From assembly GCA_023957385.1 (NCBI GenBank), contig JAMLGZ010000002.1, positions 620,001 through 684,000 of the forward strand: 64,000 nucleotides of DNA, given 5' to 3'. The stretch's first letter is position 1; each line of letters begins with the position of its first letter. Under the pieces are notes generated by a model. That model did no database searches, was not told the origin of the DNA, and saw nothing but the letters and a program-made list of their open reading frames with translations. Positions 19,093 through 28,595 of this stretch are shown piece by piece. The position numbers and the translations under genes were made by a program. Origin of the DNA: Brumimicrobium sp. GTDB taxonomy: Bacteria; Bacteroidota; Bacteroidia; Flavobacteriales_D; Crocinitomicaceae.

Positions 19093-20847
19093 TTAATGAT
19101 TCACAACTACTGACATAGTGTGTTTCATTCCGTTAGTTAAGCTAACGCGAACGATATACATTCCATTATCAAGTCCTGAAACATTAAGTGCAGTACTATT
19201 TGCATTATTTTTAACAGATTGAGTTAATACTGTTTGACCAACAGTGTTAATCAATTCTACACTATTTACATCATAGTTGTTAAAGTTAATGTTAAGTTCT
19301 TCACTTGCAGGAGAAGGATATGCTTTCATTGTGATATTCATTTCTTCTTTTGCAAGACTTACTTGTTCAGCAGGGATAAAAGTAACAGATATTCCTGGTA
19401 CAGTCTCTGGTCCAAATCCATTTGGATTGAAAGAACCTTGACCAGCTTCTACAGGGAACATAGGTTGTAAATATAATCCAAGGTTTCCGTTGTAATCTTT
19501 ATCAGGATCAGTTCCGAAATAAACTTCTGTATTAAATGTAGTAACACAGAATAAATAACGTTGATTATCATCTAAAGCAAATATCTCACTTGGATTAAAA
19601 TTAGCAGTCATAGTAACTGAAGATGTATCTTCTAATACATCGAAACTTGTATTTAATAATTCATAGAATGAAGAAATTGGATTAGCAAATCCTGCATCCT
19701 CAATTGTGGTGAATTGATCATCGTAACTGTACATGGAAATCATTAATGGTTCTCCTTCCATAGATGTATTTGTAGCTGCACTTCCCTTCATTGCAGTGAA
19801 AGTAAGAGAAACAGGAGCTAACTTGCTTGCCTTTGGACTCATGAAGTTTACACATTGAGAATAATATGGAATTGGATTTCCGCTACCATCGATAGGTCTT
19901 GAACCTCCAGATGATTTAGGTGCAAATGTAGTCTCATCAATTGAAGCATATGAGAAATCAGAAGGGCTGATTACAAAATCAGAAGTGATTGTATTATCTT
20001 GTGGATCGTCATCTGTATTAGGAGTAGAAGCAGTATATTCTAAATGGTAATATCCTTCAGCCCAAGATGTAGGTGCAAAATCAGGAAGGAATATATCAAC
20101 GCTATCACCAGCTTCTAGTAAATCAGAGGAAGTAACAGTTTCATTATATACTTCAGTTCCATTGAATGTAATAACAGCATTTAAAGAAATATCAGATTGG
20201 TCATTACTACCAAAGTTATATACTGTACCACCAAATTTAATAGTGTAATCAGAACCATCCTCTGCTATTGCAGAAGGAATAGAAGAGAATTGGGGACGGT
20301 AAATAGCATTAGGATTGATAGTTAAGTCATTAGGGAAAAGACCTAATTTATTACCAATAAACATGACAACGGGTCCGTTTTGCATCTCAGCTAATAGAGA
20401 AGCTCCATCTATATCAGAAATCATTACAACAGGAATTGTAACGGTAGCGCCAGAAGCACCTCCATTCATCCCTACGGGTGCCCCAGGAACATTGTTAATG
20501 ATGATACATCCAATTGCTCCGGCGTTTTGTGCTTCAAGGGCTTTTTTCCCAAATTCACAATTACCTCTAAAAAGAATTGCAATATGACCAGCGATATCTC
20601 CACCATTTGCAGCAGCTGTACAACCTAAGTTTCCACCGTCTGCTTCTACAAATAAAACTAATTCATCTTGAATAGCATAAGCTGGATCATCTATATGTGA
20701 ATTTCCCCAAGCCTGATTTGTAGCGCCATATTCAAAAGCGTAATTCCCAGCGATACTTGCCGGGCTGATCCCTGATACAATTATCTGGGAAAAACTCATA
20801 CTAGAAGTGAGTAGTATGACTCCTAAAAAAAGTAATAATCTTTTCAT
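19093..20847 (-). CDS. Secreted PA-domain protein with T9SS type A sorting domain
   Basis: A 584-residue protein with a signal peptide ending SMSFSQ. Residues about 60-165 form a protease-associated (PA) domain: IAILFRGNCEFGKKALEAQ, then AGAIGCIIINN and TIPVVMIS. PA domains usually cap or sit within proteases and bind substrates, but no catalytic domain is visible here. The middle has an Ig-like beta domain (about 190-290) and an unrecognised beta-rich part. The last 75 residues are a T9SS sorting domain (MKAYPSPASEELNINF, then GLDNGMYIVRVS, ending VVVNH). A -7 element TATATTTG lies on the minus strand at 20877-20884. It is flanked by its own terminator, so it is a single-gene unit. Confidence 0.83.
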   Translation of the reverse strand: MKRLLLFLGVILLTSSMSFSQIIVSGISPASIAGNYAFEYGATNQAWGNSHIDDPAYAIQDELVLFVEADGGNLGCTAAANGGDIAGHIAILFRGNCEFGKKALEAQNAGAIGCIIINNVPGAPVGMNGGASGATVTIPVVMISDIDGASLLAEMQNGPVVMFIGNKLGLFPNDLTINPNAIYRPQFSSIPSAIAEDGSDYTIKFGGTVYNFGSNDQSDISLNAVITFNGTEVYNETVTSSDLLEAGDSVDIFLPDFAPTSWAEGYYHLEYTASTPNTDDDPQDNTITSDFVISPSDFSYASIDETTFAPKSSGGSRPIDGSGNPIPYYSQCVNFMSPKASKLAPVSLTFTAMKGSAATNTSMEGEPLMISMYSYDDQFTTIEDAGFANPISSFYELLNTSFDVLEDTSSVTMTANFNPSEIFALDDNQRYLFCVTTFNTEVYFGTDPDKDYNGNLGLYLQPMFPVEAGQGSFNPNGFGPETVPGISVTFIPAEQVSLAKEEMNITMKAYPSPASEELNINFNNYDVNSVELINTVGQTVLTQSVKNNANSTALNVSGLDNGMYIVRVSLTNGMKHTMSVVVNH

Positions 20848-20876
20848 ATTTATATATTTTATAATAGTTTACATAG

Positions 20877-20884
20877 CAAATATA
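20877..20884 (-). promoter_or_regulatory. -7 promoter element TATATTTG of the PA-domain gene
   Basis: On the minus strand this reads TATATTTG, an exact TAnnTTTG match. Transcription would begin near 20872, giving a leader of about 25 bases before the ATG at 20847. Confidence 0.6.
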
Positions 20885-20904
20885 GAAAATATTTTAATAT
20901 AATG

Positions 20905-21729
20905 TTATGTAGTAATAAATCCAAAATTTGAAGGAATTGATGAATCTTCCCCATTATATGTTAAAACAGGAATTCCTAAATTATTTTCTGCTAATTCCTG
21001 AACAATGTTAGAGGAAAACATTTGAAATGTTTCTTTGTAATAAGTGGCAGCTAATAAATTGGCATTTACTTCTTTACAGAAATCAACAAGTGCTTTTTCA
21101 TAATCTTTATCATCTAGAAGTTTAATCTCCATTTCAAGATTGTTCTTTTGTAAGTAATCGTTTACAATAATTAGATTAACATTGATATTTTTCCGTAAAA
21201 GTTCATCTGTATAATTTCGAGCAACTAAATATAATTTAGAGTGAAATATCTTTGCAAATCTAGCTGCATGGCGTACTACTTGAGTTGTTTCTGCAGCCAT
21301 ATCCAATGTCATAACAATGGTATTTATTTTTGAAAAATCTGTTTTTTTCTGAATTAAAACGAATGGAACGCTACTATTAGAAACAACTGACATAGCGGGG
21401 CTTCCAAAGATCTTCTGCCAGATAGAAGTACTGTGAGTTCCCATAATGATAAGGTCAACTCCAATAGAATCAGCAATAATTCCAATATCAGTTAGGACCT
21501 TGCCTATAACGACACGAAAATCTACTTCAACTTCATTGTCTTTGACATGTTTGCTTATTAGATTTTTTAACTTCTGTTCAGCTTCTAATCTATCAGTAGG
21601 ATAGGATACAATATGTAATAAAATGATAGAAGTGTGATGATCTTTTGCAATGTCTAATGCAAAAGTAAATGCATTTTCTGTGACTTCAGTAAAGTCTATA
21701 GGTACAAGTAAATTGGTTTTGTTTGACAT
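20905..21729 (-). CDS. Tandem universal stress protein (UspA family)
   Basis: A 274-residue cytoplasmic protein made of two Usp domains. The first (residues about 1-140) starts NLLVPIDFTEVTENAF and ends with MGTHSTSIWQKIFGSPAMSVV, the nucleotide-binding GxxG-x9-G(S/T) type segment. The second (about 145-270) starts INTIVMTLDMAAETTQVV and is more diverged, lacking a clear glycine motif. Usp proteins are induced by starvation and redox stress and bind ATP in some cases. It has its own upstream region with no exact -7 element seen. Family assignment is firm; the specific role is unknown. Confidence 0.88.
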   Translation of the reverse strand: MSNKTNLLVPIDFTEVTENAFTFALDIAKDHHTSIILLHIVSYPTDRLEAEQKLKNLISKHVKDNEVEVDFRVVIGKVLTDIGIIADSIGVDLIIMGTHSTSIWQKIFGSPAMSVVSNSSVPFVLIQKKTDFSKINTIVMTLDMAAETTQVVRHAARFAKIFHSKLYLVARNYTDELLRKNINVNLIIVNDYLQKNNLEMEIKLLDDKDYEKALVDFCKEVNANLLAATYYKETFQMFSSNIVQELAENNLGIPVLTYNGEDSSIPSNFGFITT

Positions 21730-22134
21730 AACTATTTTTTTAATACTATAAAGATATGCATAAATTTATAATTAGTTATAGCTAAAAAATAAATTATAAT
21801 TTTAACTCGTCGTACATTTAAAATAAAATGTAGATTATGATGTTGGACCTCGATACCCTTCGGTATCTTCAGAACATGCACTCCTTGTTTTTCTCAGAGC
21901 ATTCTGTCAGACAAATTATATTATTATAGAGTTAAAAAAAGGCGTTAGATTCCAGAGCAAAGCGAACGGAAGCTATTCACTAGCCATTCCCGTTGTTTGA
22001 GGTCTACTTGTAAATTATTTTCCATTTTTTTAACCCTTGTAAAGCCAAATGCATAGACAATCAATGAATTTGTTAGCCTTTTAAATACATAATAGACTAA
22101 TCCTTATATCTAAACCATTCTGTAGAAGAATTTA
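21730..22134. other. Gene-free stretch of 405 bases carrying an intergenic repeat
   Basis: No convincing coding frame. It contains copy A of a dispersed repeat (21804-21839), a GATACC-cttc-GGTATC hairpin at 21852-21867, and a less AT-rich segment at about 21950-22010. The rest is AT-rich and holds the upstream region of the Usp gene. No terminator is evident downstream of the flippase gene. Confidence 0.5.
21804..21839 (+). repeat. Dispersed intergenic repeat, copy A
   Basis: Begins AACTCGTCGTACATTTAAAA. It matches 40520-40555 at 28 of 36 positions, and in both copies a GACCyCGA hairpin element follows within 10-20 bases. Both copies lie in non-coding DNA just upstream of a minus-strand gene. 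Confidence 0.55.
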
Positions 22135-23397
22135 TTAGTTATATATCTTAAAATCAAAAAGGTCTCTTAATTTTCCTTTTGGGTTAAAAATCCAATTTAT
22201 CTGCAGATGATACATCTTATTAAATCTGAAGATAAGATAAGAAAACATGATGAGATAAGCAATACTAGTAGCAATTCCTCCAGCATATATTCCATAACTC
22301 TGAATAGTTAATAACCCTATAGAAATCGTAACAATATTTCCAATGAAAGAAGATTTTACATTAATAAGATTTTTTTCTACTGCCGAAAAATGATGGTTAA
22401 GAATAGCAAAGGTAGCTAATAGAAGTACCCCTAAACTCATGGAGGCAAAAATAGGGCGTAAACCTTCAAATTCACTTCCTAGAAGCCAATTATAGAAGCT
22501 ATCCGGCAATAAAATTATGATAAGGATTGCAGGTAAAGTTAAAAGAAAACTAAGTTTGGTAAGATGTTGGGTCAATTTAACTTGAAGTTGTATGTTTTTT
22601 AGATTAACTGATTTGCTATAATGAACTAAACTAATTCCATTGAAAATTACCCACACTCCCTCTATCAAGGAGGTAGCAACAGAGAAAACGCCCAGACTAG
22701 CTAATCCTAGAAATTTTTCTACTAGATAATAGCAAAAACGGTAATTAATCATTTGAGAAATATTGTTTAACTGCATCTGAAAACCGATTTTAAGAAATTT
22801 ATAAAAAAGACCTCTCTCATTAGTGGTGTTGAATTTCTTTTTTCTTAGCACCCAAACAGCAAATATGATAGCAAATATGAAAGAAATTATATAGGCTGCA
22901 TAAAGACTTTCTATAACGGCTTGGATAGTAGCATTTCCTTGATGAACAATAAACCAATATAGGAAAAATGCAGTAGTACTTGCTTTAATGATTTCTATCA
23001 AATTATATGGGTGGATTTTTTCTGTTCCAATAAATATATACTGAAATATAGAAATAGAACTCAATAAAATGGTAAGAAGTAACAAATCGTATAGATACTC
23101 TATTGGAAAAAGTCCAGAATAAGCTAGAATAAAAGGTAGGGTTAAAGATATCAGTATATTCCATAATAGAGCCGATAGAATTAATCTAAAGAATGAATAG
23201 CGCGGAATTAAATAAGATAATGAAGGTCCCGAAAAAATACTTTGGAAGATACCAACAATTGAAATGCCTAATACAACAATAGCCATTTCTCCTCTTCCAT
23301 AAGCGCCTAAATATTTTGCTGAGATGAGAAGTATCAAAAGATTACTTATCGCAGTGATTCCTTTGCTAAAAATAGAGGCTATTATTTTTTTCAGCAT
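22135..23397 (-). CDS. Polysaccharide flippase-like (Wzx/MOP superfamily) membrane protein
   Basis: A 420-residue protein with about twelve hydrophobic segments. The N-terminal pattern (FSKGITAISNLLILLISAKYLGAYGRGEMAIV) is typical of Wzx/PST flippases of the MOP exporter superfamily, which move undecaprenyl-linked glycans across the inner membrane. No glycosyltransferase genes are adjacent, so the glycan it would serve is unknown. The gene stands alone between the non-coding stretch below it and a broken gene remnant above it. It could be part of a dispersed O-antigen or capsule pathway. Confidence 0.75.
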   Translation of the reverse strand: MLKKIIASIFSKGITAISNLLILLISAKYLGAYGRGEMAIVVLGISIVGIFQSIFSGPSLSYLIPRYSFFRLILSALLWNILISLTLPFILAYSGLFPIEYLYDLLLLTILLSSISIFQYIFIGTEKIHPYNLIEIIKASTTAFFLYWFIVHQGNATIQAVIESLYAAYIISFIFAIIFAVWVLRKKKFNTTNERGLFYKFLKIGFQMQLNNISQMINYRFCYYLVEKFLGLASLGVFSVATSLIEGVWVIFNGISLVHYSKSVNLKNIQLQVKLTQHLTKLSFLLTLPAILIIILLPDSFYNWLLGSEFEGLRPIFASMSLGVLLLATFAILNHHFSAVEKNLINVKSSFIGNIVTISIGLLTIQSYGIYAGGIATSIAYLIMFSYLIFRFNKMYHLQINWIFNPKGKLRDLFDFKIYN

Positions 23398-23718
23398 AAA
23401 TTGTTTAAATTGATCTCTTCTTATTTGAAAGAGAACGTAAATTAAAGCATTTTACTATAAATATCGCCAAATTATTGCTTTAAACTTTCTTTAGAGAATT
23501 GTTCTGTAAATTGGTAGATTTCTTCTTTTGAATAATTCTTTGTGTCAAAACACACTAAAGCATTATTAAGAATTTTATCACCTTTCGATTGAATTTGGAT
23601 ACCTAAATGACTATTATTTATTTTAGTTAATCTTCCGATTGACTATAAGTGCCAGACATTCTAAAAGTAAAGCTCTCTCCTATAACGACATAAAATTTAT
23701 TGGGTATGAATAATAGAT
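23398..23718. other. 321-base stretch without an intact gene
   Basis: Holds a probable gene remnant on the minus strand (23472-23701, listed separately). The remaining 70 bases next to the flippase gene are AT-rich and presumably contain its promoter; no exact TAnnTTTG was found. Confidence 0.45.
23472..23701 (-). pseudogene. Remnant of an unidentified protein gene
   Basis: On the minus strand one frame reads NKFYVVIGESFTFRMSGTYS and meets a stop shortly after. A frame shifted by one base continues GRLTKINNSHLGIQIQSKGD to a stop at 23472, about 55 more codons with protein-like composition. No start codon precedes the first part. A single frameshift near 23640 would join them. I do not recognise the family; it might also be chance. 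Confidence 0.35.
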
Positions 23719-24441
23719 TTATAGCAATATAGATAAATCATCTATTCCTACAGTTCTTTCAGTTGTAAATCCTTCTCCATACTTCACATTGATATCTCGC
23801 CCAAATTGTATCATACGAGCTTCTAGTGAGTCTAAAAATCCTTTTCCTGAAATGGGAGTTTTAGGGCCACTCATTCCCTCTTGATAAAATTGAGTCTTAT
23901 AAGCCAATATTGCTTGAAATTTTTGCTCTTTAAAATCAGAAACATCTACGATGAAATCAGGTTTTATATATCTATCTTGGATAAAGTGGTAAACTACTCT
24001 TGGGCGCCAATGAAGTTGTTCAGCCCCATTACATTTACTGACGATTTTAAGAAGTCCTGATAGAAAGCAGGCTCTGGATATAAAATCACTACCCCTCGCA
24101 TGGTCAGGATGACGATCACTGATTGCATTTGCCAATACAATATCAGGTTGATAATAACGAATAGCTTGCACTAATTGAAGGAGACTTTCTTTGTTTTGTT
24201 CAAAAAACCCATCGGCAAGTTTCAAATTCATTCTGTCGATTATCCCCATGATTGCTGAAGCATTAGCAGCTTCTTCATAACGAGTTTCAATAGTACCTCG
24301 AGAACCTAATTCTCCTTGAGTTAAATCTACGATGGCAACACGTTTACCTTGTGCTACACTTTTGATTATCGTTGCTCCTGCACTTAGTTCTACATCATCT
24401 GGATGCGCTCCAATAGCAAGAATATCTACTTTATTCGTCAT
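23719..24441 (-). CDS. bshB1: Bacillithiol biosynthesis deacetylase BshB1
   Basis: A 240-residue cytoplasmic protein of the LmbE/PIG-L zinc deacetylase family. The metal-binding motifs are AIGAHPDDVE (His13, Asp15, Asp16) and RHPDH (His111, His114). The segment TQGELGSRGT and the ending TVGIDDLSILL match the BshB1 type. It removes the acetyl group from GlcNAc-malate, the second step of bacillithiol synthesis. Its start overlaps the end of the cytochrome c maturation gene by 11 bases, so the two are co-transcribed, linking thiol chemistry with haem attachment. BshA and BshC are not in the window. Confidence 0.9.
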   Translation of the reverse strand: MTNKVDILAIGAHPDDVELSAGATIIKSVAQGKRVAIVDLTQGELGSRGTIETRYEEAANASAIMGIIDRMNLKLADGFFEQNKESLLQLVQAIRYYQPDIVLANAISDRHPDHARGSDFISRACFLSGLLKIVSKCNGAEQLHWRPRVVYHFIQDRYIKPDFIVDVSDFKEQKFQAILAYKTQFYQEGMSGPKTPISGKGFLDSLEARMIQFGRDINVKYGEGFTTERTVGIDDLSILL

Positions 24442-27400
24442 TTTCTTTTACTTTATCTTTCTTGTTGTCAACCATATATTTGGTTATGACTACCAAGGTA
24501 AATATAGTAAAAAATAGTATGGTTAGCCAACCGGATAATGGTAATTTTGCTACTCCATCTCCTTGCGCATACGAATGAAGTCCGACTAAAATAAAGTTAA
24601 CTCCGAAGAAAGTGAAGAGAATAGCAGAATATCCCCATAAACTTAACACGTTAAATAGAAAACGACTACTAAGTTTTGGAATCCATCTCAAATGGATAAT
24701 AGTAGCAAATACCAACATGGAAACTAAAGCCCAAGTTTCTTTTGGATCCCAGCCCCAGTATCTCCCCCAAGATTCATTTGCCCAAACTCCTCCTAAGAAA
24801 GTACCCATGGTAAGCATGAATAATCCTACAATCATTACCATTTCAGATACAGCGGTTAATTCTATAATATTCATCTGTAAACGCTTTCTGTTTTTCTTGG
24901 TGACAGCTAAATAAAGAATCATATTCACAAAACCGAGTACTGCAGAAATCCCAAGGAAACCGTAAGAAGAGGTAATTACAGCTACGTGTATCATCAACCA
25001 ATAGGATTTTAAAACAGGCTCTAGAGGCGTGATTTCTGGGTCTAACATGTTTAGTTGAGTGACAAATAACATCACAGCTGCAAACAATGTAGTAGCTGCA
25101 ATAACTGCTGGGTTTTTCTTCACAAAGAAGAGTCCCGCCAAAATTGTAGCCCAAGAAATAAAAATAACAGCCTCGTATCCATCAGACCATGGAGCATGGC
25201 CTGTAATATACCAGCGCATACCTAACCCTACGGCATGAAAAAGAAACGTTAAAATAACACCTGTTAAAAAGACATACGAAATTCTACTTAAAATCTTTTC
25301 ACTCTTTAGTGTTGGAGTCATTAAGGTGCGGATAAAGAAAATAATCATCAAAATAAAACCAAAGAAGAAGTAAGAACTTTGAATTTTGTCAAATGCTTTT
25401 AGTTTATTATACATGATCTCCACATTTACATGTTTGTGTGTAAGCACGCCAATAGAAGGATGTGTAGCTTCGTATGCTTTTAATTCTTTCCATTGATTAT
25501 CTTTTAATAACTGAAGATTCTTTTTTACATCATCCATGCTTACCGACTTATCTCCTTGCGATACTAAGAAAGCGGAACGTAAAAGATTTAGCGAAATAGC
25601 ATTATTAGTCTGGTCTTTATCTTGCATTTCTCTTGCAAAAGGCCAAGTCCATGTTCCATTATCATCACCTGGAATAGGAATGATGCGTAAATATTGGAAT
25701 TGGAAAATTTCCTTCAAGATGCGATAGCGTTCACCTAATTTAATTAATTCTTTATCATATTCACTCTTTGAAGCATCTGTCTTTCCGTGAGCTTCTTCAT
25801 ATTCCTTATACCATTTGAAATTACCGTCTTTGGCTTCCAAATCATTAATGGATACGTATTTTTCGAGATTTAGTGCATCTCTAATTTTATATGAAACATA
25901 AAGTATTTTCTCTGAATTCCATCCATCTGGGCCATACAAGTGCATAGCTAGTAGTGTTTGAACCGCTGTTTTATCATCATAGTGATCCTCTCGGCGCAAT
26001 TTCCTAAGTATTTTATCAGCAAGCGTATGGAAGGGGATAATTCTTCCATCATAATCCTGTACCAATAAATCATCAAAATTGGCTGCATCTTTTTCTGATA
26101 AATAATGAACTTCGATAGTATGGTTCTCTTGAGAGTCTTCATTTGCATGGTCATGGTTATGGTCATGATCATGATCATGATGCTCTTCTATAACTTCTTC
26201 ATTTAAAGCTGTGCTATCTACTTGGGCATGAATTCCACTAGTTAATCCTATACTAATTAATAACACGAATACTTTCAGCATTTTAGCTCTATTCTCTCGA
26301 GATTTCTTAACCAGCGTGTTAAGTTCTTTGATTCTTCCTTTTGGATTAAATATAGAAAGGAAGAATCCTAATCCCATTAAGAAATATGCAATATAGGTAA
26401 CAGTAGTACCCCACCAGTCATAATTCACACTTAAGATAGTACCTGATTGATCTGCAAAATAACTAGACTGGAAAAAACGATATCCTCTATAATCCATCAC
26501 TCTGTTCATAAAGATACGTTGATCTCTAAAAACATTATGTGCAGAGTCAATAACAGTTACTTCAGAAGCAAAAGAACTGGCCATGTTAGAGCCTGGATAT
26601 TTATCTAACTCGAATTTTCTGTTTTTAATATAAAATGGAATCTTAATAGGCTTTGCGCCATATCCAATTTGAAAATTTAATCCTGCAAATTGCACAAATT
26701 CATCCTTAATGATGTGTTTAGCGCTTCCTTGGATATCTACAAGTTTTGATTCTGTGTCAGTAGATAATTTTATAGTTAAGTAATTATTTCCGCCATCTTT
26801 TTCAGGGGATTTTACTTTCTGTAATGCAGCAGATTTGTGAAAACTTTTAAAAACAGTACTTTCTCTTCCGAAGTTATATAAATTTCCGGAGATGAAAGGA
26901 ATAAGGGTGTCCTCTGCTATTTGAGAAATGGCTTCTGCGGGAATATTATTATTCATTCTATCTTCTACAGAAAGTGACGCCATGTTAACCCGTTGATATG
27001 GGAAAGCGGAAGAAATTAAAAGTTGCCCATCTTTTTCATAGATATGTACACCAGGGAAAGTTTCTTCATTAGTTTCAAACATTACATTTGTTCCTCCTAT
27101 TATTTTTTCTTCTCCTTTAAATATATATTGACTTTCTCCCTGAACTACAAATTCGATAGCATCTCGCCCTTCTGAAGCATCATCTACCAGAGTTTCGACC
27201 ATGTTTTCTTTGTAGGATACATAGTCCACCTTTACTTTCTTTTGATTGGGTAATTGGATTTTGAGGTGAATAGGGTTAGCAACCCCTTCTGACAGCCAGT
27301 GTGGATCTTGGTAGGTGTATTGATTTACTCCATCGTTCGCTTTTAATGTGAAATAAGGAGTATTACTATAAATGATGTCAGTTGTCTCGCCATTTCCTAT

Positions 27401-27718
27401 CATCATTTGCCCTTCATAGCCTACATATCTTGTTAATCCGGCACCGATAATACACAATAAGAAAGAGAAGTGAAAAATAAATGTTGGAATTTTACTTTTT
27501 TGCCACATGCGATATGCAACTATATTGACAATTAGATTGATAGATAGATAAATCAATAAGATTTCAAACCATTTAGCATCATAAATAGCAATTTTAGAGG
27601 CAGGTGTTCCATAATCTGATTCTATAAATGTGGCAACGGCGATTGAAATGGCAAAGATTATCATCCCTATGGCCATTAATTTCATAGAGAAGAGCTCTTT
27701 TAATATTTTATCTGTCAT
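24431..27718 (-). CDS. Fused cytochrome c maturation protein (Ccs1/ResB-CcsA)
   Basis: A 1,095-residue fusion. The N-terminal half is ResB/Ccs1-like: membrane segments near residues 15 and 50-100, then a large periplasmic part, with another segment near 430. A periplasmic linker follows, with a His-rich stretch EEHHDHDHDHNHDH near residue 510. The C-terminal third is CcsA: about eight membrane helices and the haem-handling WWD-type motif ESWGRYWGWDPKETWA. System II cytochrome c synthesis uses these two parts to export haem and attach it to apocytochrome c; fused forms are common in Bacteroidota. It is expressed from a promoter at 27738-27745 and overlaps bshB1 downstream. Confidence 0.9.
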   Translation of the reverse strand: MTDKILKELFSMKLMAIGMIIFAISIAVATFIESDYGTPASKIAIYDAKWFEILLIYLSINLIVNIVAYRMWQKSKIPTFIFHFSFLLCIIGAGLTRYVGYEGQMMIGNGETTDIIYSNTPYFTLKANDGVNQYTYQDPHWLSEGVANPIHLKIQLPNQKKVKVDYVSYKENMVETLVDDASEGRDAIEFVVQGESQYIFKGEEKIIGGTNVMFETNEETFPGVHIYEKDGQLLISSAFPYQRVNMASLSVEDRMNNNIPAEAISQIAEDTLIPFISGNLYNFGRESTVFKSFHKSAALQKVKSPEKDGGNNYLTIKLSTDTESKLVDIQGSAKHIIKDEFVQFAGLNFQIGYGAKPIKIPFYIKNRKFELDKYPGSNMASSFASEVTVIDSAHNVFRDQRIFMNRVMDYRGYRFFQSSYFADQSGTILSVNYDWWGTTVTYIAYFLMGLGFFLSIFNPKGRIKELNTLVKKSRENRAKMLKVFVLLISIGLTSGIHAQVDSTALNEEVIEEHHDHDHDHNHDHANEDSQENHTIEVHYLSEKDAANFDDLLVQDYDGRIIPFHTLADKILRKLRREDHYDDKTAVQTLLAMHLYGPDGWNSEKILYVSYKIRDALNLEKYVSINDLEAKDGNFKWYKEYEEAHGKTDASKSEYDKELIKLGERYRILKEIFQFQYLRIIPIPGDDNGTWTWPFAREMQDKDQTNNAISLNLLRSAFLVSQGDKSVSMDDVKKNLQLLKDNQWKELKAYEATHPSIGVLTHKHVNVEIMYNKLKAFDKIQSSYFFFGFILMIIFFIRTLMTPTLKSEKILSRISYVFLTGVILTFLFHAVGLGMRWYITGHAPWSDGYEAVIFISWATILAGLFFVKKNPAVIAATTLFAAVMLFVTQLNMLDPEITPLEPVLKSYWLMIHVAVITSSYGFLGISAVLGFVNMILYLAVTKKNRKRLQMNIIELTAVSEMVMIVGLFMLTMGTFLGGVWANESWGRYWGWDPKETWALVSMLVFATIIHLRWIPKLSSRFLFNVLSLWGYSAILFTFFGVNFILVGLHSYAQGDGVAKLPLSGWLTILFFTIFTLVVITKYMVDNKKDKVKENDE

Positions 27719-27730
27719 CTTTCTTTTGAA

Positions 27731-27749
27731 TTTGTAGCAAAACTACAAA
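27731..27749 (-). promoter_or_regulatory. -7 element inside an inverted repeat, cytochrome c maturation promoter
   Basis: On the minus strand TAGTTTTG (27738-27745) matches TAnnTTTG. It lies within TTTGTAG-caaaa-CTACAAA, a perfect 7-bp inverted repeat at 27731-27749. A protein bound to the repeat would cover the promoter, so repression is possible; this is inference. Confidence 0.45.
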
Positions 27750-27815
27750 AGCTTTGTTAATTTAGAATGATTTTAGTGTTAATTTTACCCAAGTTTTATA
27801 ATCTACCTTTTTGTG

Positions 27816-28595
27816 ATGTTGACTGATAAAAAAGAAATAGTTATTTGTGGAACTGGTAAAGTCGCCTATCATTTAGGTAGTTATCTTAATCAGATTGGAC
27901 ATGATTTATTAGGTGTATGGGGGAGAGATGTAGAGAAATGTGCAGAATTGTCAAAAAAATTACATACTTCGGTAATATCTGATTTGTTCAATTTATCTAA
28001 TACTTCTATTGTAATTGTTTGTGTGAGTGATATTGCGATAAGCAAAGTTTTATCGTCTATACCTAACCATGTAAAAATTGCATATACTTCTGGAAGTATA
28101 AAATTAGAAGATTTACCAGCTAGAGAGAATTTGGGGGTATTCTATCCCTTACAAACTTTTAGTGAGGAAAAAGAAGTTGATATTTCTAAAGTTCCTTTCT
28201 TGATTGAAGCTACTAATCCAATTTTTGAACAAGAATTGATAGGGCTAGCCCAAACTTTGAGCGATAATGTTCAAAAGACAAATTCGCGTGAGCGCTTTCT
28301 TATTCATGTGGGAGCAGTGATGGTAAATAATTTCACTAATTTTCTTTATTATTTAGCAGAAAAACATCTGAAAGAGCATGAACTTGATTTTAAAGTGTTA
28401 AAACCGTTGATAATGGAGACTGCCGAAAAATTACAAACATTAACACCTAGAGAAGCTCAAACAGGTCCTGCAGTGCGAGGAGACAATAAAATTATTGAGC
28501 AGCATATACAATCTATTTCAGATGCTGATACTAGAGAACTATATAAATTAATGAGTGAGCTAATTATCAAAGAATTTAATAAAGATGAATTATAA
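27816..28595 (+). CDS. Rossmann-fold/DUF2520 oxidoreductase-like protein
   Basis: A 259-residue protein from the ATG at 27816; a GTG at 27813 is in frame too. The N-terminus is a Rossmann NAD(P)-binding fold (EIVICGTGKVAYHLGSYLNQ, GxGxxA-like). The C-terminal half is the DUF2520 helical domain (HVGAVMVNNFTNFLYYLAE, then TGPAVRGD), as in pyrroline-5-carboxylate-reductase-like or ketopantoate-reductase-like proteins. The reaction is unknown. The gene overlaps the KdsC-like gene by 11 bases; this pair is often found together in Bacteroidota. It is divergent from the cytochrome c maturation gene. Confidence 0.82.
   Translation: MLTDKKEIVICGTGKVAYHLGSYLNQIGHDLLGVWGRDVEKCAELSKKLHTSVISDLFNLSNTSIVIVCVSDIAISKVLSSIPNHVKIAYTSGSIKLEDLPARENLGVFYPLQTFSEEKEVDISKVPFLIEATNPIFEQELIGLAQTLSDNVQKTNSRERFLIHVGAVMVNNFTNFLYYLAEKHLKEHELDFKVLKPLIMETAEKLQTLTPREAQTGPAVRGDNKIIEQHIQSISDADTRELYKLMSELIIKEFNKDEL

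Noticed and set aside
24612..24914. A 100-codon plus-strand frame inside the cytochrome c maturation gene
   Set aside because: It overlaps the conserved CcsA core on the other strand; composition is not protein-like.
26160..26195. Short tandem repeat (atgatc/atgatg units) in the cytochrome c maturation gene
   Set aside because: It encodes the His-Asp stretch of the protein and is a coding repeat, not a CRISPR or satellite array.
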